The translations under genes were made by a program, and so were the position numbers. This document shows positions 7,780 to 16,253 of a stretch of DNA of 64,000 bases, one piece after another. Below the pieces are notes generated by a model. It made no database searches, was not told the origin of the DNA, and saw nothing but the letters and a program-made list of their open reading frames with translations. Source of the stretch: JACKCB01 sp964452775 (GTDB lineage: Bacteria > Chloroflexota > Anaerolineae > Promineifilales > Promineifilaceae); assembly GCA_964452775.1 (NCBI GenBank), contig CAYVQP010000011.1, forward strand, positions 1 through 64,000. Reading direction: 5' to 3'. Every line of letters starts with the position of its first letter. Position 1 is the stretch's first letter.

Positions 7780-8322
7780 GTGTCACGTATTGGTAGAATG
7801 CCAATTTCGGTGCCCTCCGGCGTCAAAGTGGAGATCGACGGTACGCATGTAGCGGTTTCCGGCGCAAAGGGCAAGCTGGAACAACGCTTCAATCCGGAAA
7901 TGCAGATTGAGTTGCAGGACGGCGTGTTGTCGGTGAAGCGCCCCACGGACTCCCGCGAACACCGCTCCATGCACGGGTTGACCCGGTCGCTGCTGAACAA
8001 CATGGTCACCGGCGTCAGCACGGGGTATACGCGCCGATTGCGGGTTGATGGTGTGGGTTATCGGGCAGAAATGCGCGACGACACACTGGTATTGTATGTC
8101 GGCTATTCGCACCCGATCGAGTTCACGCCGCTTGAGAATATGAGCTTCAATGTGGAAGACCGCGGCAAACTCATCCTGGTGAACGGCATTGACAAGCAAA
8201 TTGTAGGCGAAGTCTCCGCCCGTATTCGCAAGACGCGACCCCCAGAACCCTACAAGGGTAAGGGGATTCGCTATGACGAGGAGATTATCAGGCGAAAGGC
8301 CGGGAAGACGGGCAAGGTGTAA
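7780..8322 (+). CDS. rplF: 50S ribosomal protein L6
   Basis: 180 residues from GTG 7780, behind GGAGGT (7769-7774). It begins MSRIGRMPISVPSGVKVEI and ends with the KxRPPEPYKGKGIRY signature that binds 23S rRNA near the sarcin-ricin loop. Both halves of the duplicated L6 fold are present. The 12-bp spacing on each side fits an operon. Confidence 0.97.
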   Translation: MSRIGRMPISVPSGVKVEIDGTHVAVSGAKGKLEQRFNPEMQIELQDGVLSVKRPTDSREHRSMHGLTRSLLNNMVTGVSTGYTRRLRVDGVGYRAEMRDDTLVLYVGYSHPIEFTPLENMSFNVEDRGKLILVNGIDKQIVGEVSARIRKTRPPEPYKGKGIRYDEEIIRRKAGKTGKV

Positions 8323-8334
8323 GAGGTAAGCATC

Positions 8335-8697
8335 ATGGCTATGGATTCACACAAAGCACGTAAAAGACGCCACCGCCGGATGCGGATGACCCTCTCCGGC
8401 AGCACGGCGCGCCCGAGACTGAATGTCTTTCGCAGTATTTCGCACATCTACGCGCAGGTCATTGATGATGAGACCGGGCACACGTTGGCTTCGGCCTCCA
8501 CGATTGACCGGGCGATTGCCGGGCAGATGGCGGGCAAGACGAAGAAGCAACAGGCCGAGCTGGTTGGCGAAATCGTTGCGGAACGAGCGCGGGAAGCCGG
8601 TGTGGAAAGTGTTGTCTTTGATCGCGGCGGCTACATCTATCATGGTCGGGTGAAGGCGCTGGCGGATGGGGCGCGTAAAGGCGGCCTGAGTTTCTAA
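8335..8697 (+). CDS. rplR: 50S ribosomal protein L18
   Basis: 120 residues. Basic N-terminus KARKRRHRRMRMTLSGS, then RPRLNVFRSISHIYAQVID, and C-terminal VVFDRGGYIYHGRVKALADGAR. L18 binds 5S rRNA together with L5. Confidence 0.97.
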   Translation: MAMDSHKARKRRHRRMRMTLSGSTARPRLNVFRSISHIYAQVIDDETGHTLASASTIDRAIAGQMAGKTKKQQAELVGEIVAERAREAGVESVVFDRGGYIYHGRVKALADGARKGGLSF

Positions 8698-8709
8698 GGA
8701 GATTGATTC

Positions 8710-9243
8710 ATGGGACAGAGACGACAGTTTCGCGAAACCGAGCGCCCGGAATTTGACGAACGGATCATCGACATCAAGCGCGTGGCAAAAGTCATCAAGG
8801 GCGGTCGTCGCTTTGCCTTCCGCGTAGTGGTAGTGGTTGGCGACAACAAGGGCACGGTTGGTTATGGAATCGGCAAGGCGCGTTCCGTGCCGGATGCAAT
8901 TCGCAAGGGAATTGATGCCGCCCGCAAATCAATGCGTCCGGTTTCGATGGTAGGAAGCACGATCCCGCATGAGATTATCGGCCAGCACAGCGCGGCGCGA
9001 ATTCTCTTGAAGCCGGCTGCGCCCGGCACCGGCGTTATTGCCGGCGGCGGTGTACGCGCCGTGGTCGAAGCAGCCGGGTACAGGGACATCCTGTCGAAAT
9101 CCCTGGGCAGCCAGAACGTGCTCAACGTCATCGCCGCCACGATTGACGGCTTGCAAAACTTGAAGTACGTGCGACAGGAAGCCATCGACCGTGGTAAAGA
9201 TGTCAACGAGGTGGCCCCGTTCTGGAGTCGGAAGTATGACTAA
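8710..9243 (+). CDS. rpsE: 30S ribosomal protein S5
   Basis: 177 residues. The double-stranded-RNA-binding N-domain (RVAKVIKGGRRFAFRVVVVVGD, GKARSVPDAIRKG) and the C-domain (GGVRAVVEAAGYRDILSKSLGSQN) are complete. S5 takes part in mRNA unwinding and decoding fidelity. Its last 8 bases overlap the start of rpmD. Confidence 0.97.
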   Translation: MGQRRQFRETERPEFDERIIDIKRVAKVIKGGRRFAFRVVVVVGDNKGTVGYGIGKARSVPDAIRKGIDAARKSMRPVSMVGSTIPHEIIGQHSAARILLKPAAPGTGVIAGGGVRAVVEAAGYRDILSKSLGSQNVLNVIAATIDGLQNLKYVRQEAIDRGKDVNEVAPFWSRKYD

Positions 9244-9421
9244 GAAGTTGCGTATCACCTATTGTAAGAGCGCCATTGGCTACGAAAAGAGCCAGAAGGG
9301 CACCATTCGGGCTTTGGGTCTGCATCGGCTGCATCAGTCGGTCGAGCATGACGACACACCTGAGATTCGCGGCATGGTCCAGAAGGTGGATCATCTGGTC
9401 AAAGTTGAAGAGGTAAGTTGA
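9236..9421 (+). CDS. rpmD: 50S ribosomal protein L30
   Basis: 61 residues. The true start is ATG 9236, inside the end of rpsE (ATGACTAA), giving MTKKLRITYCKSAIGYEKSQ. The GLHRLHQSVEHDDTPEIRGM motif is diagnostic of bacterial L30. An in-frame GTG further upstream (9191) would only add rpsE-overlapping sequence. Confidence 0.95.
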   Translation: MTKKLRITYCKSAIGYEKSQKGTIRALGLHRLHQSVEHDDTPEIRGMVQKVDHLVKVEEVS

Positions 9422-9422
9422 G

Positions 9423-9872
9423 ATGAAAGTGCACGATCTGCGCCCAGACACAGGCTCGAAGAAAAAGCGCAAGCGAGTGGGTCGTGGTATTAGCGCCGGA
9501 CAGGGTAAAACTGCCGGGCGCGGCACCAAGGGACAGAACGCCCGTAGCGGCGGCGGCAAGGGTATTTACTTCGAAGGCGGTCAGTTGCCGCTCGCTCGCC
9601 GATTGCCCTATAAGCGTGGCTTCACGAACATTCGCAAGATTGTTTACCGGCCAATCAATGTAGGCTCACTGGCCGACTTTGAAGCCGGCAGTGAAGTAAC
9701 GCCGGAACTTCTGGCGCTCGTGGGTTTTGTGAAGAAGCCAACCGACCCGGTGGTGATACTCGGATCGGGTGATCTGAATGTCGCCCTTACGGTGAAAGCA
9801 CATCGCTTTTCGCAATCTGCGCGCGAAAAAATCGAAGCAGCGGGCGGAAACGCGGTCGTCCTGGAACTGTAA
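9423..9872 (+). CDS. rplO: 50S ribosomal protein L15
   Basis: 149 residues. The glycine-rich basic N-terminus (KKKRKRVGRGISAGQGKTAGRG, KGQNARSG) inserts into 23S rRNA; GGQLPLARRLPYKRGF follows. The C-terminal fold ends KIEAAGGNAVVLEL. ATG 9423 lies one base after the rpmD stop. Confidence 0.97.
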   Translation: MKVHDLRPDTGSKKKRKRVGRGISAGQGKTAGRGTKGQNARSGGGKGIYFEGGQLPLARRLPYKRGFTNIRKIVYRPINVGSLADFEAGSEVTPELLALVGFVKKPTDPVVILGSGDLNVALTVKAHRFSQSAREKIEAAGGNAVVLEL

Positions 9873-9899
9873 GCACAGCCGGGTTGAGAGAGGACTCTA

Positions 9900-11255
9900 A
9901 TGGTTGAATCAGTACGTAGCGCCTTCGCGTTACCAGACTTACGCCGGCGGATACTTTTCACGCTGTTCATGCTGGTCATATATCGCCTGGTTGCCAACAT
10001 TCCGGTGCCCGGCGTCAATATCAGCGCCTGGGTAATCTTTACGCAGGGCGGCGGTCAGGAGAACGGCCTGTTACAGTTTCTGAACCTGCTGTCCGGCGGA
10101 GCGGTCTCCAACTTTTCCGTAATGGCGATGGGCGTGTACCCGTACATTACGGCTTCCATCATCATCCAGCTGCTGACGCCGATTATTCCGCAGTTGCAGG
10201 AGATGATGGAGGAAGGTGAATCCGGTCGTGATCGGGTCAACCGAATTACCTACTACGTTACCGTTCCCCTGGCGATAGTGCAGGCGATCGGACAGATCCG
10301 GCTGGTCGGTTTCAACATCGGCAGCCTGGAAGCAATCATGCCTAACTTCGGTTTCGGGGACGCGGCGAACATATTGCCGACGATCACCACCCTGGCGGCC
10401 ATGACTGCCGGAACCATGTTCGCCATCTGGCTGGGCGAGCAAATTACCGACCAGGGCGTTGGCCAGGGCATATCCTTGATCATCTTTAGTGGTATCGTCG
10501 CCGGCATTCCGTCCAACCTGGCAGCGCTCTTTGCGCCGGGTGTGGAGGTCAGCTCGCAAATCTTCTCGCTGGTAGCCTTTATCGTGGTGACAATTGCCAC
10601 CCTGATCGCGATTGTGTTCGTGCAGGAGGGTCAGCGGAGGGTGCCGGTGCAGTACGGGCGACGTGTGCGCGGCCGCAAAGTTTATCAGGGCCAGAGCACG
10701 TACATCCCATTGAAGGTGAATACCGCCGGCATGATTCCAATCATCTTCGCGCAATCCTTGCTGACTCTGCCGGCCCTTTTGGCGAGCATCTTTGTGCGTC
10801 CGGAGAGCACCAGCATCATCAATCGAATGCTGACCTGGGTTTCGGTCAATTTCGGCCAGGCAAATACCTTTATCTACTGGTTCGCCTACTTCTTGCTGGT
10901 GGTTGGTTTCACCTTCTTCTACACGGACGTGATGGTCCAGCAACAAAATCTGGCGCAAACGTTACAACGACAGGGCGGGTTCATCCCCGGCATCAGGCCG
11001 GGTAAACGCACTGACCAGTACATCATGTCGGTCGTGCGCCGCATCACGTTGGTGGGCGCGCTCTTCCTGGGCGTCGTGGCGGTCTTGCCGGGCATCATGC
11101 AGTTCCTTGGAAACCTGCTGAACATCCCCGGCCTGAGCCAGAGCGTTCTGGTGGTCAGTGGCTCCGGTATGATCATTATCGTCGGCGTAGTGGTGGACAC
11201 GATGCGCCAGTTGGAAGCGCAGCTGCTGATGCGCCATTACGAAGGATTCGTATAA
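9900..11255 (+). CDS. secY: Preprotein translocase subunit SecY
   Basis: 451 residues, ten predicted membrane helices. Signatures: LFMLVIYRLVANIPVPGVN (TM1), GVYPYITASIIIQLL (TM2), then EEGESGRDRVNRITYY, and the cytoplasmic loop VQEGQRRVPVQYGRRVRGR that binds the ribosome and SecA. IPLKVNTAGMIPIIFA is the TM7 region. It forms the SecYEG channel in the inner membrane. The position after rplO matches the ancestral spc operon. Confidence 0.97.
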   Translation: MVESVRSAFALPDLRRRILFTLFMLVIYRLVANIPVPGVNISAWVIFTQGGGQENGLLQFLNLLSGGAVSNFSVMAMGVYPYITASIIIQLLTPIIPQLQEMMEEGESGRDRVNRITYYVTVPLAIVQAIGQIRLVGFNIGSLEAIMPNFGFGDAANILPTITTLAAMTAGTMFAIWLGEQITDQGVGQGISLIIFSGIVAGIPSNLAALFAPGVEVSSQIFSLVAFIVVTIATLIAIVFVQEGQRRVPVQYGRRVRGRKVYQGQSTYIPLKVNTAGMIPIIFAQSLLTLPALLASIFVRPESTSIINRMLTWVSVNFGQANTFIYWFAYFLLVVGFTFFYTDVMVQQQNLAQTLQRQGGFIPGIRPGKRTDQYIMSVVRRITLVGALFLGVVAVLPGIMQFLGNLLNIPGLSQSVLVVSGSGMIIIVGVVVDTMRQLEAQLLMRHYEGFV

Positions 11256-11260
11256 GAGCC

Positions 11261-11842
11261 ATGAGCGGCTTTGTTGTGCTCCTGGGTCCGCCGGGGGCAG
11301 GTAAAGGAACGCAGGCCAGGCGGCTGGAGCAGGCGATAGGTCTGCCCCATATCTCAACCGGCGATCTGTTTCGGCAGAATCTGCGAAATCAGACCGAACT
11401 TGGCCGGATGGCGCAACGATATCTCGATGCCGGCGAGTTGGTGCCTGACGAGGTTACCGTAGCAATGGCCAGGGATAGGTTGTTCGCACCGGACTGCGCC
11501 GCCGGGGCAATTATGGACGGATTTCCGCGTACAGTGTTTCAGGCTGAAGCCTTTGGCGCGCTGTTGGCGGAACTGAAAAGCGGCATCAAGATAGTGCCGC
11601 ATATCCGAGTGCAGGTTGAAATTCTGGTGGCCCGCCTGTTACTGCGGGCGAGAGAACAAGGGCGCTCGGACGACAGTGAAGAGACAATCAGAACCCGCAT
11701 GAGGGTGTATGAGCAGCAGACAGCGCCGCTGATTGACTATTACGCCAAAGGCGGTTTGCTGCGAGATGTTAACGGTGATCAGTCAATTGAGGAAGTGTTC
11801 GCTGAGCTTTTGCGGGTGGTAAACGCCGCACTGCGCGCTTAG
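11261..11842 (+). CDS. adk: Adenylate kinase, short-LID form
   Basis: 193 residues. P-loop GPPGAGKGTQA (residues 9-19), ISTGDLFRQN and MDGFPRT nucleotide-binding motifs, and the short LID with RSDDSEETIRTRM. No zinc-binding cysteines are present in the LID, as in the short isoform. It interconverts ATP + AMP and 2 ADP in the cytosol. It starts 5 bp after secY. The usual next genes, map and infA, are missing. Confidence 0.96.
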   Translation: MSGFVVLLGPPGAGKGTQARRLEQAIGLPHISTGDLFRQNLRNQTELGRMAQRYLDAGELVPDEVTVAMARDRLFAPDCAAGAIMDGFPRTVFQAEAFGALLAELKSGIKIVPHIRVQVEILVARLLLRAREQGRSDDSEETIRTRMRVYEQQTAPLIDYYAKGGLLRDVNGDQSIEEVFAELLRVVNAALRA

Positions 11843-11905
11843 CGGCGCGACCCTTGTAAAGCGGGCAGTCGTCGCCGGCGATTTGTTTGCAGAGGAGTAT
11901 GGATC

Positions 11906-12019
11906 ATGAAAGTGACAGCATCAGTGAAAAGGCGTTGCCCGAAGTGCATCATTGTCAAGCGCAGGGGCGTGGTCCGGGTCATCTGTGTGAACCCGAATCA
12001 CAAGCAGCGACAGGGTTAA
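11906..12019 (+). CDS. rpmJ: 50S ribosomal protein L36, zinc type
   Basis: 37 residues: MKVTASVKRRCPKCIIVKRR and then GVVRVICVNPNHKQRQG. The C-x2-C, C and H zinc ligands are all present (CPKC, IC, NPNH). ATG 11906 is preceded by GAGGAG (11892-11897). L36 stabilises helices of 23S rRNA. It sits 63 bp after adk and 21 bp before rpsM. Confidence 0.96.
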   Translation: MKVTASVKRRCPKCIIVKRRGVVRVICVNPNHKQRQG

Positions 12020-12040
12020 TGGAAATAGGACGGCAAGAAT

Positions 12041-12427
12041 ATGGCTCGTATAGCTGGAGTTGACATTCCCCGAGACAAGCAGGTCTTGCACAGCCTGACC
12101 TATATCTACGGAATTGGCATTTCACATAGCCGGGATATCTTGAGCCAGGCGAATGTGGAGCCGGAGACCCGCGTACGGAATCTGACCGATTCCGAGGTGA
12201 CGCGCTTGCGCGAGATCATCGATCGCAACTACATGGTTGAAGGTGACTTGCGCCGTGAAGTAGCGATGAATATCAAGCGCCTGACGGAGATCGGATGCTA
12301 CCGGGGCCTGCGCCATCGCCGGCATCTGCCGGTGCATGGGCAGCGAACCAAGACGAATGCCCGCACGCGTAAGGGACCGAAGAAGACGGTTGCCGGCCGT
12401 GGGCGGCGCAAGGGCGCGAAGAAGTAA
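12041..12427 (+). CDS. rpsM: 30S ribosomal protein S13
   Basis: 128 residues. It begins MARIAGVDIPRDKQVLHSLTYIYGIG, and the RGLRHRRHLPVHGQRTKTNARTRKG segment plus basic tail GRGRRKGAKK contact tRNA and the subunit interface. The length and motifs are normal. Confidence 0.97.
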   Translation: MARIAGVDIPRDKQVLHSLTYIYGIGISHSRDILSQANVEPETRVRNLTDSEVTRLREIIDRNYMVEGDLRREVAMNIKRLTEIGCYRGLRHRRHLPVHGQRTKTNARTRKGPKKTVAGRGRRKGAKK

Positions 12428-12478
12428 GCCGGCCTGGGTAGCCGGTCCGGCGATTTTCGCCATGTGTAAGGAGTAATA

Positions 12479-12871
12479 ATGGGACGACGACGTCAGGTTC
12501 AACAGCGTAAGAAAGTCAAGAAGATGGTGTCGGATGGGCAGGTGCATATTCATGCCACCTTCAACAACACCATCGTGACCATTACTGATAAACAGGGAAA
12601 CACAATTTGTTGGGCAAGCGCCGGCAATTCGGGCTTCAAGGGTTCACGCAAGAGCACGCCCTACGCTGCCCGGCTGGCATGCCAGAACGCAGCCCGCACG
12701 GCGCAGGACCACGGCATGCAGGAAGTTGAGGTGGTCGTCAATGGGCCTGGCCCGGGTCGCGAGGCAGCGATTCGCGCGATTCAATCTTCCGGCCTGCGCG
12801 TGCGCTCGATTTCGGATGTGACCCCGGTTCCGCACAACGGATGCCGCCCACCTAAGAAACGGCGCGTTTAA
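12479..12871 (+). CDS. rpsK: 30S ribosomal protein S11
   Basis: 130 residues. Motifs HIHATFNNTIVTITDKQGN, SAGNSGFKGSRKSTPYAA, and the C-terminal VTPVPHNGCRPPKKRRV, which shapes the 30S platform near the E site. SD AAGGAG lies 6 nt before ATG 12479. A 305-bp spacer with a promoter follows. Confidence 0.97.
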   Translation: MGRRRQVQQRKKVKKMVSDGQVHIHATFNNTIVTITDKQGNTICWASAGNSGFKGSRKSTPYAARLACQNAARTAQDHGMQEVEVVVNGPGPGREAAIRAIQSSGLRVRSISDVTPVPHNGCRPPKKRRV

Positions 12872-12918
12872 GGTAGCAAACCTGGCAGGGATGGTCACTT
12901 TCCGGCCAGGCTGAGTTT

Positions 12919-12947
12919 TTGCTGGTTCCGGCATTTGCCGGTATAAT
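12919..12947 (+). promoter_or_regulatory. Sigma70-type promoter for rpsD-rpoA
   Basis: TTGCTG (-35, 12919-12924), a 17-bp spacer and a perfect TATAAT (-10, 12942-12947). It is the clearest promoter in the cluster and lies in the only spacer of about 300 bp there. Transcription would begin near 12954, leaving a leader of about 220 nt before rpsD. The spacer contains TTCCGGCATTTGCCGG, a partial inverted repeat that could be an operator. Confidence 0.65.
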
Positions 12948-13017
12948 AAAGGGCTTGCTTTTTGGTTAAAGCCCACGAGTATTCTTTGAAATCTGGTCGT
13001 GCGCGATGGAGACGGAA

Positions 13018-13073
13018 CCCGGTTTAGAACCGGGATACGTTTTTGCATCCCTGGGGCGGGTCATGTGACCCGC
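13018..13073 (+). promoter_or_regulatory. Structured rpsD leader: two perfect hairpins
   Basis: Hairpin 1 is CCCGGTT-TAG-AACCGGG (13018-13034). Hairpin 2 is GCGGGTCA-TG-TGACCCGC (13056-13073). They lie in the 5' leader of the rpsD-rpoA transcript. S4 represses its own mRNA in both E. coli and Bacillus, so this leader may be an S4-binding autoregulatory site. That role is inferred and no known S4 leader consensus was matched. Confidence 0.45.
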
Positions 13074-13176
13074 TCGCAGCGGCAGGAAAAACGCCGGCGC
13101 GCGAATTCTGGAGAGGGAAGACGGGTACGCCAAGCCTGTAAACCTCTCGACACTCTATAATGATGGAGGAAGTAAG

Positions 13177-13815
13177 TTGGCTAGATACACTGGACCTGTT
13201 TGCCGGCTTTGTCGCCGGGAAGGCGAAAAGCTATTCCTGAAGGGGTCGCGTTGCATGACCCCCAAGTGCTCTTACGAAAGACGCCCGTTTGCGCCGGGTC
13301 AGACCGGGCGGGAGGGTCAGTTCCGGCGTGGTCGCGCTTCGGACTATTTGCTCCAGTTGCGCGAAAAACAAAAGGCGCGCCGGGTCTACGGCGTGTTAGA
13401 GCGACAGTTCAGCCGCTATTTCGAAAAAGCGAACCAGCGCACCGGTCTGACCGGCTCCAACCTGCTGATCATGCTGGAGCGGCGGCTGGACAGCGTCATC
13501 TACCGGCTGGGGCTGGCAGATTCACGCGCTCAAGCGCGGCAATTGGTCAGCCACGGGCACTTCATGATCAATAATCGCCGCACCACCATTCCTTCGGCGC
13601 TGGTCTCGGCCGGCGATCACATTACCGTTCGCCCGCAGAGTGCGCGACGCACCTATTTCAAGGAGCGGCGACAGAACATTGACGATCGCCGGGTCCCGCG
13701 CTGGCTTTCGCTGGATGTCAATACGATGTCCGCAGCGGTCATGCAGTTGCCCGTTCGTGAGGATATTGACGTTTCTTTGAACGAGCAGTTAATCGTTGAA
13801 TATTACTCCCGGTAA
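13177..13815 (+). CDS. rpsD: 30S ribosomal protein S4, zinc type
   Basis: 212 residues from TTG 13177 with GGAGGA at 13165-13170. MARYTGPVCRLCRREGEKLF and then CMTPKCSYERR supply four cysteines, the C+ zinc-binding form. The S4 RNA-binding domain (MLERRLDSVIYRLGLADSRAQARQLVSHGHF) is intact. S4 nucleates 30S assembly. Promoter and leader hairpins precede it. Confidence 0.96.
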   Translation: MARYTGPVCRLCRREGEKLFLKGSRCMTPKCSYERRPFAPGQTGREGQFRRGRASDYLLQLREKQKARRVYGVLERQFSRYFEKANQRTGLTGSNLLIMLERRLDSVIYRLGLADSRAQARQLVSHGHFMINNRRTTIPSALVSAGDHITVRPQSARRTYFKERRQNIDDRRVPRWLSLDVNTMSAAVMQLPVREDIDVSLNEQLIVEYYSR

Positions 13816-13910
13816 TCAGGGAACCACGACCAGGGTCGCGTCCATTGTCGCGGCCCTTTGGAGTTGGCGCTGTCGCGTCACGCCAGGCAACTCTCTGGGA
13901 GGTTATTGCG

Positions 13911-14876
13911 TTGGCTATTAGTAATTTGGTCTTACCGAAGATTGAAAGCACCGCCATGTCCCGCAAATATGGGCGATTCTTGATCGGCCCGGTCGAGCGG
14001 GGCTATGGCACTACCCTGGGTAATTCATTACGCCGCGTGTTGCTGGCTTCCTTGCCGGGAGCAGCGGTTTCGTCTATTCGCGTCAGCGATGTGCCGCATG
14101 AGTTCGCGGCCATTCCGCATGTGCGCGAAGATATGATGCAACTTATCCTGCAGATTAAGAAGCTGCGCTTCAAGCTCCTTGACACCGATTCCGCCCGCGT
14201 CCGGCTGGAGGTGCAGGGTTCCGGCACAATTACTGGCGCCGACCTCAACCTGCCGCCGGAAGTTGAGCTGATTAATCCGGAGCTGTACCTGTTCACCGTT
14301 GATTCCGATGATGCCTTCCTGGAGATGGAACTGACGGTAGAGGCCGGGCGAGGCTATTCCCCGGCGGAAGAGCGCGGCCGGCTGCCCATCGGTGAGTTGC
14401 CGGTTGATGCGATCTTCTGTCCAATCAACCGCGTCAGCTACGAAGTAGAGAAGGCGCGCGTCGGTCAGGCGGCTGACTACGATCGGGTCGTGATGGAGAT
14501 CTGGACGGACGGTTCGATTCGTCCGGAGGAGGCGCTGGCCCAGTCCGCACAGATCCTGCTGCAATACTTGCGGCCAATTGCCGGCATCAGCGAAGATACC
14601 TTCCTGCCCACCGAAGTGGAAGAGGTGGTGGAATCGATCCCGAACGAGATCTATGACACCCCTATCGAACAGCTCGATCTGAGCGTGCGCGTTTTCAATT
14701 CGCTGAAGCGGACCGGCATTACCAAGGTCGGCGAGATGCTGGAAATGCTGGACCGCGGCGAAGAGACGATGCTGGCGATTCGGAACTTCGGCGACAAATC
14801 CCTGGAGGAGCTAAAACGACAGCTTCGCGCCAAGGGTTTCCTGGAAGACGAAGAGGAAGAGCAGCCCACCCGGTAA
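13911..14876 (+). CDS. rpoA: DNA-directed RNA polymerase subunit alpha
   Basis: 321 residues from TTG 13911, set by GGGAGG at 13897-13902 and by alignment (AISNLVLPKIES). In-frame codons back to 13845 are unlikely to be translated. The N-domain has RFLIGPVERGYGTTLGNSLRRVLL for dimerisation. The C-domain (residues about 245-310) has the LDLSVRVFNSLKRTGITKVGE and RNFGDKSLEELK motifs that bind UP-element DNA and activators. The tail is acidic. Confidence 0.96.
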   Translation: MAISNLVLPKIESTAMSRKYGRFLIGPVERGYGTTLGNSLRRVLLASLPGAAVSSIRVSDVPHEFAAIPHVREDMMQLILQIKKLRFKLLDTDSARVRLEVQGSGTITGADLNLPPEVELINPELYLFTVDSDDAFLEMELTVEAGRGYSPAEERGRLPIGELPVDAIFCPINRVSYEVEKARVGQAADYDRVVMEIWTDGSIRPEEALAQSAQILLQYLRPIAGISEDTFLPTEVEEVVESIPNEIYDTPIEQLDLSVRVFNSLKRTGITKVGEMLEMLDRGEETMLAIRNFGDKSLEELKRQLRAKGFLEDEEEEQPTR

Positions 14877-14922
14877 TATCCCTGGTTTGGCGCTTGGTTG
14901 CGAGAATTAGCGAGGAAAAACT

Positions 14923-15360
14923 ATGCGACACAAAGTATACGGTCGCCGGCTGGGTCGCGATACCAGTCATCGAGAAGCATTGCGCAAGAACCTGGTGGCC
15001 GATCTTATCTGTCACGAGCAGATCGTGACTACTGAGGCCAAGGCGCGCATGTTGCGCCCGACCGCGGAGAAGGTAATCACCCTGGCCAAGCGCGGCATTG
15101 CGAACGGCAAGGAGAATCCCAGCGCGACGGTTCATGCTCGCCGGCTGGTCGGCGCCCGGGTGGCGCGCTTTCGGCGGGTGCCGCGTGAGAGCGGCGGCTT
15201 TGACGATGTGGATGTCGTGCAGAAGCTGTTCAATGAGATTGCGCCGCGCTTTGCAGACCGGCCCGGCGGCTATACGCGCATCGTAAAGATGAACTTGCGC
15301 CCCGGCGACAACGCCAAGATGGCGATGATCATGCTGGTAGAAAACGAGAAGTCTGCGTAG
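14923..15360 (+). CDS. rplQ: 50S ribosomal protein L17
   Basis: 145 residues, somewhat longer than the 120-130 typical. Start MRHKVYGRRLGRDTSHREAL and the TTEAKARMLRPTAEKVITLAKRG motif identify it. The middle (residues about 85-115) carries an insertion-like stretch (RVPRESGGFDDVDVVQKL) before the conserved RPGGYTRIVKMNLRPGDNA. L17 lies near the tunnel exit. Confidence 0.95.
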   Translation: MRHKVYGRRLGRDTSHREALRKNLVADLICHEQIVTTEAKARMLRPTAEKVITLAKRGIANGKENPSATVHARRLVGARVARFRRVPRESGGFDDVDVVQKLFNEIAPRFADRPGGYTRIVKMNLRPGDNAKMAMIMLVENEKSA

Positions 15361-15375
15361 CAAGAGAAGTACTGA

Positions 15376-16161
15376 TTGGCGATGACCGGCCTGGAGAGTT
15401 TACGAACTCGCTATGGGGCGGTTGTGGAATATGACGGGACAGCCTATCAGGGCTTTCAACGTCAGTTACCTGAACAACCTACTGTACAGGGTGTCCTGGA
15501 AGAGGCCCTGGGGCAAATAAGCGGGCAGGCGACAGTGGTCACCGGCGCAGGTCGCACTGACAGCGGTGTGCATGCGCGGGGCCAGGTAATCAGCTTCGAG
15601 CTGCAATGGCGGCATGAATTGGCTGACTTGCTGAGGGCCTTGAACGCCAACCTGCCGGCTGATGTGGCGGTCAGGCGTGTGGCCAGTGTGCCGGCCACAT
15701 TTCATCCCAGGTTCGATGCCAGATGGCGGGCGTACGAGTACTATGTGCTGAATGAGCCGGTGCGCAGCCCGCTCAGGCGCTTGCGTAGCTGGCACATCGG
15801 AAGGCCGCTGGATATGGCAGCCATGAACCGGGCGGCGGCCGGCCTGGTTGGGACGCACGACTTTGCCACATTTGGCAGCGCTCCGCAGGGCGACAACACC
15901 GTGCGCCGGGTTTTTGTGGCGCAGTGGGAGGAACGTGCGGAGTGGCTGGTCTTCCGGGTGAAGGCCGATGCGTTCCTCTTTCGCATGGTGCGCAGCCTGG
16001 TAGGGACGCTGTGCCGGGTAGGCGACGGCTCCTGGCAAGAGGCAGAGTTCCGGCAGGCATTCGTCGCCTGCGATCGGAGTCGAGCCGGCGGCCTGGCCCC
16101 ACCGCAGGGGCTATACCTGGACGCGGTAGGGTATGATACGGATTGGTTCGCGCCGGCGTAG
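15376..16161 (+). CDS. truA: tRNA pseudouridine(38-40) synthase TruA
   Basis: 261 residues. The catalytic aspartate lies in GAGRTDSGVHARGQV; the substrate-binding YEYYVLNEP and LFRMVRSLVGTL motifs are present. The enzyme converts U38-U40 of the anticodon stem to pseudouridine. TTG 15376 is 6 nt after GAGAAG; ATG 15382 is an equally possible start. It lies between rplQ and rplM, as in several Gram-positive and Chloroflexota genomes. Confidence 0.94.
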   Translation: MAMTGLESLRTRYGAVVEYDGTAYQGFQRQLPEQPTVQGVLEEALGQISGQATVVTGAGRTDSGVHARGQVISFELQWRHELADLLRALNANLPADVAVRRVASVPATFHPRFDARWRAYEYYVLNEPVRSPLRRLRSWHIGRPLDMAAMNRAAAGLVGTHDFATFGSAPQGDNTVRRVFVAQWEERAEWLVFRVKADAFLFRMVRSLVGTLCRVGDGSWQEAEFRQAFVACDRSRAGGLAPPQGLYLDAVGYDTDWFAPA

Positions 16162-16253
16162 AGCCGGCAGTAGCTGAACATGGAGATGCTGCAATCGGGT
16201 TGCGGCGTTTTGCGCGCAGTAGGCGTGCAGAAGTAAGTGTTGGAGACGACAAC

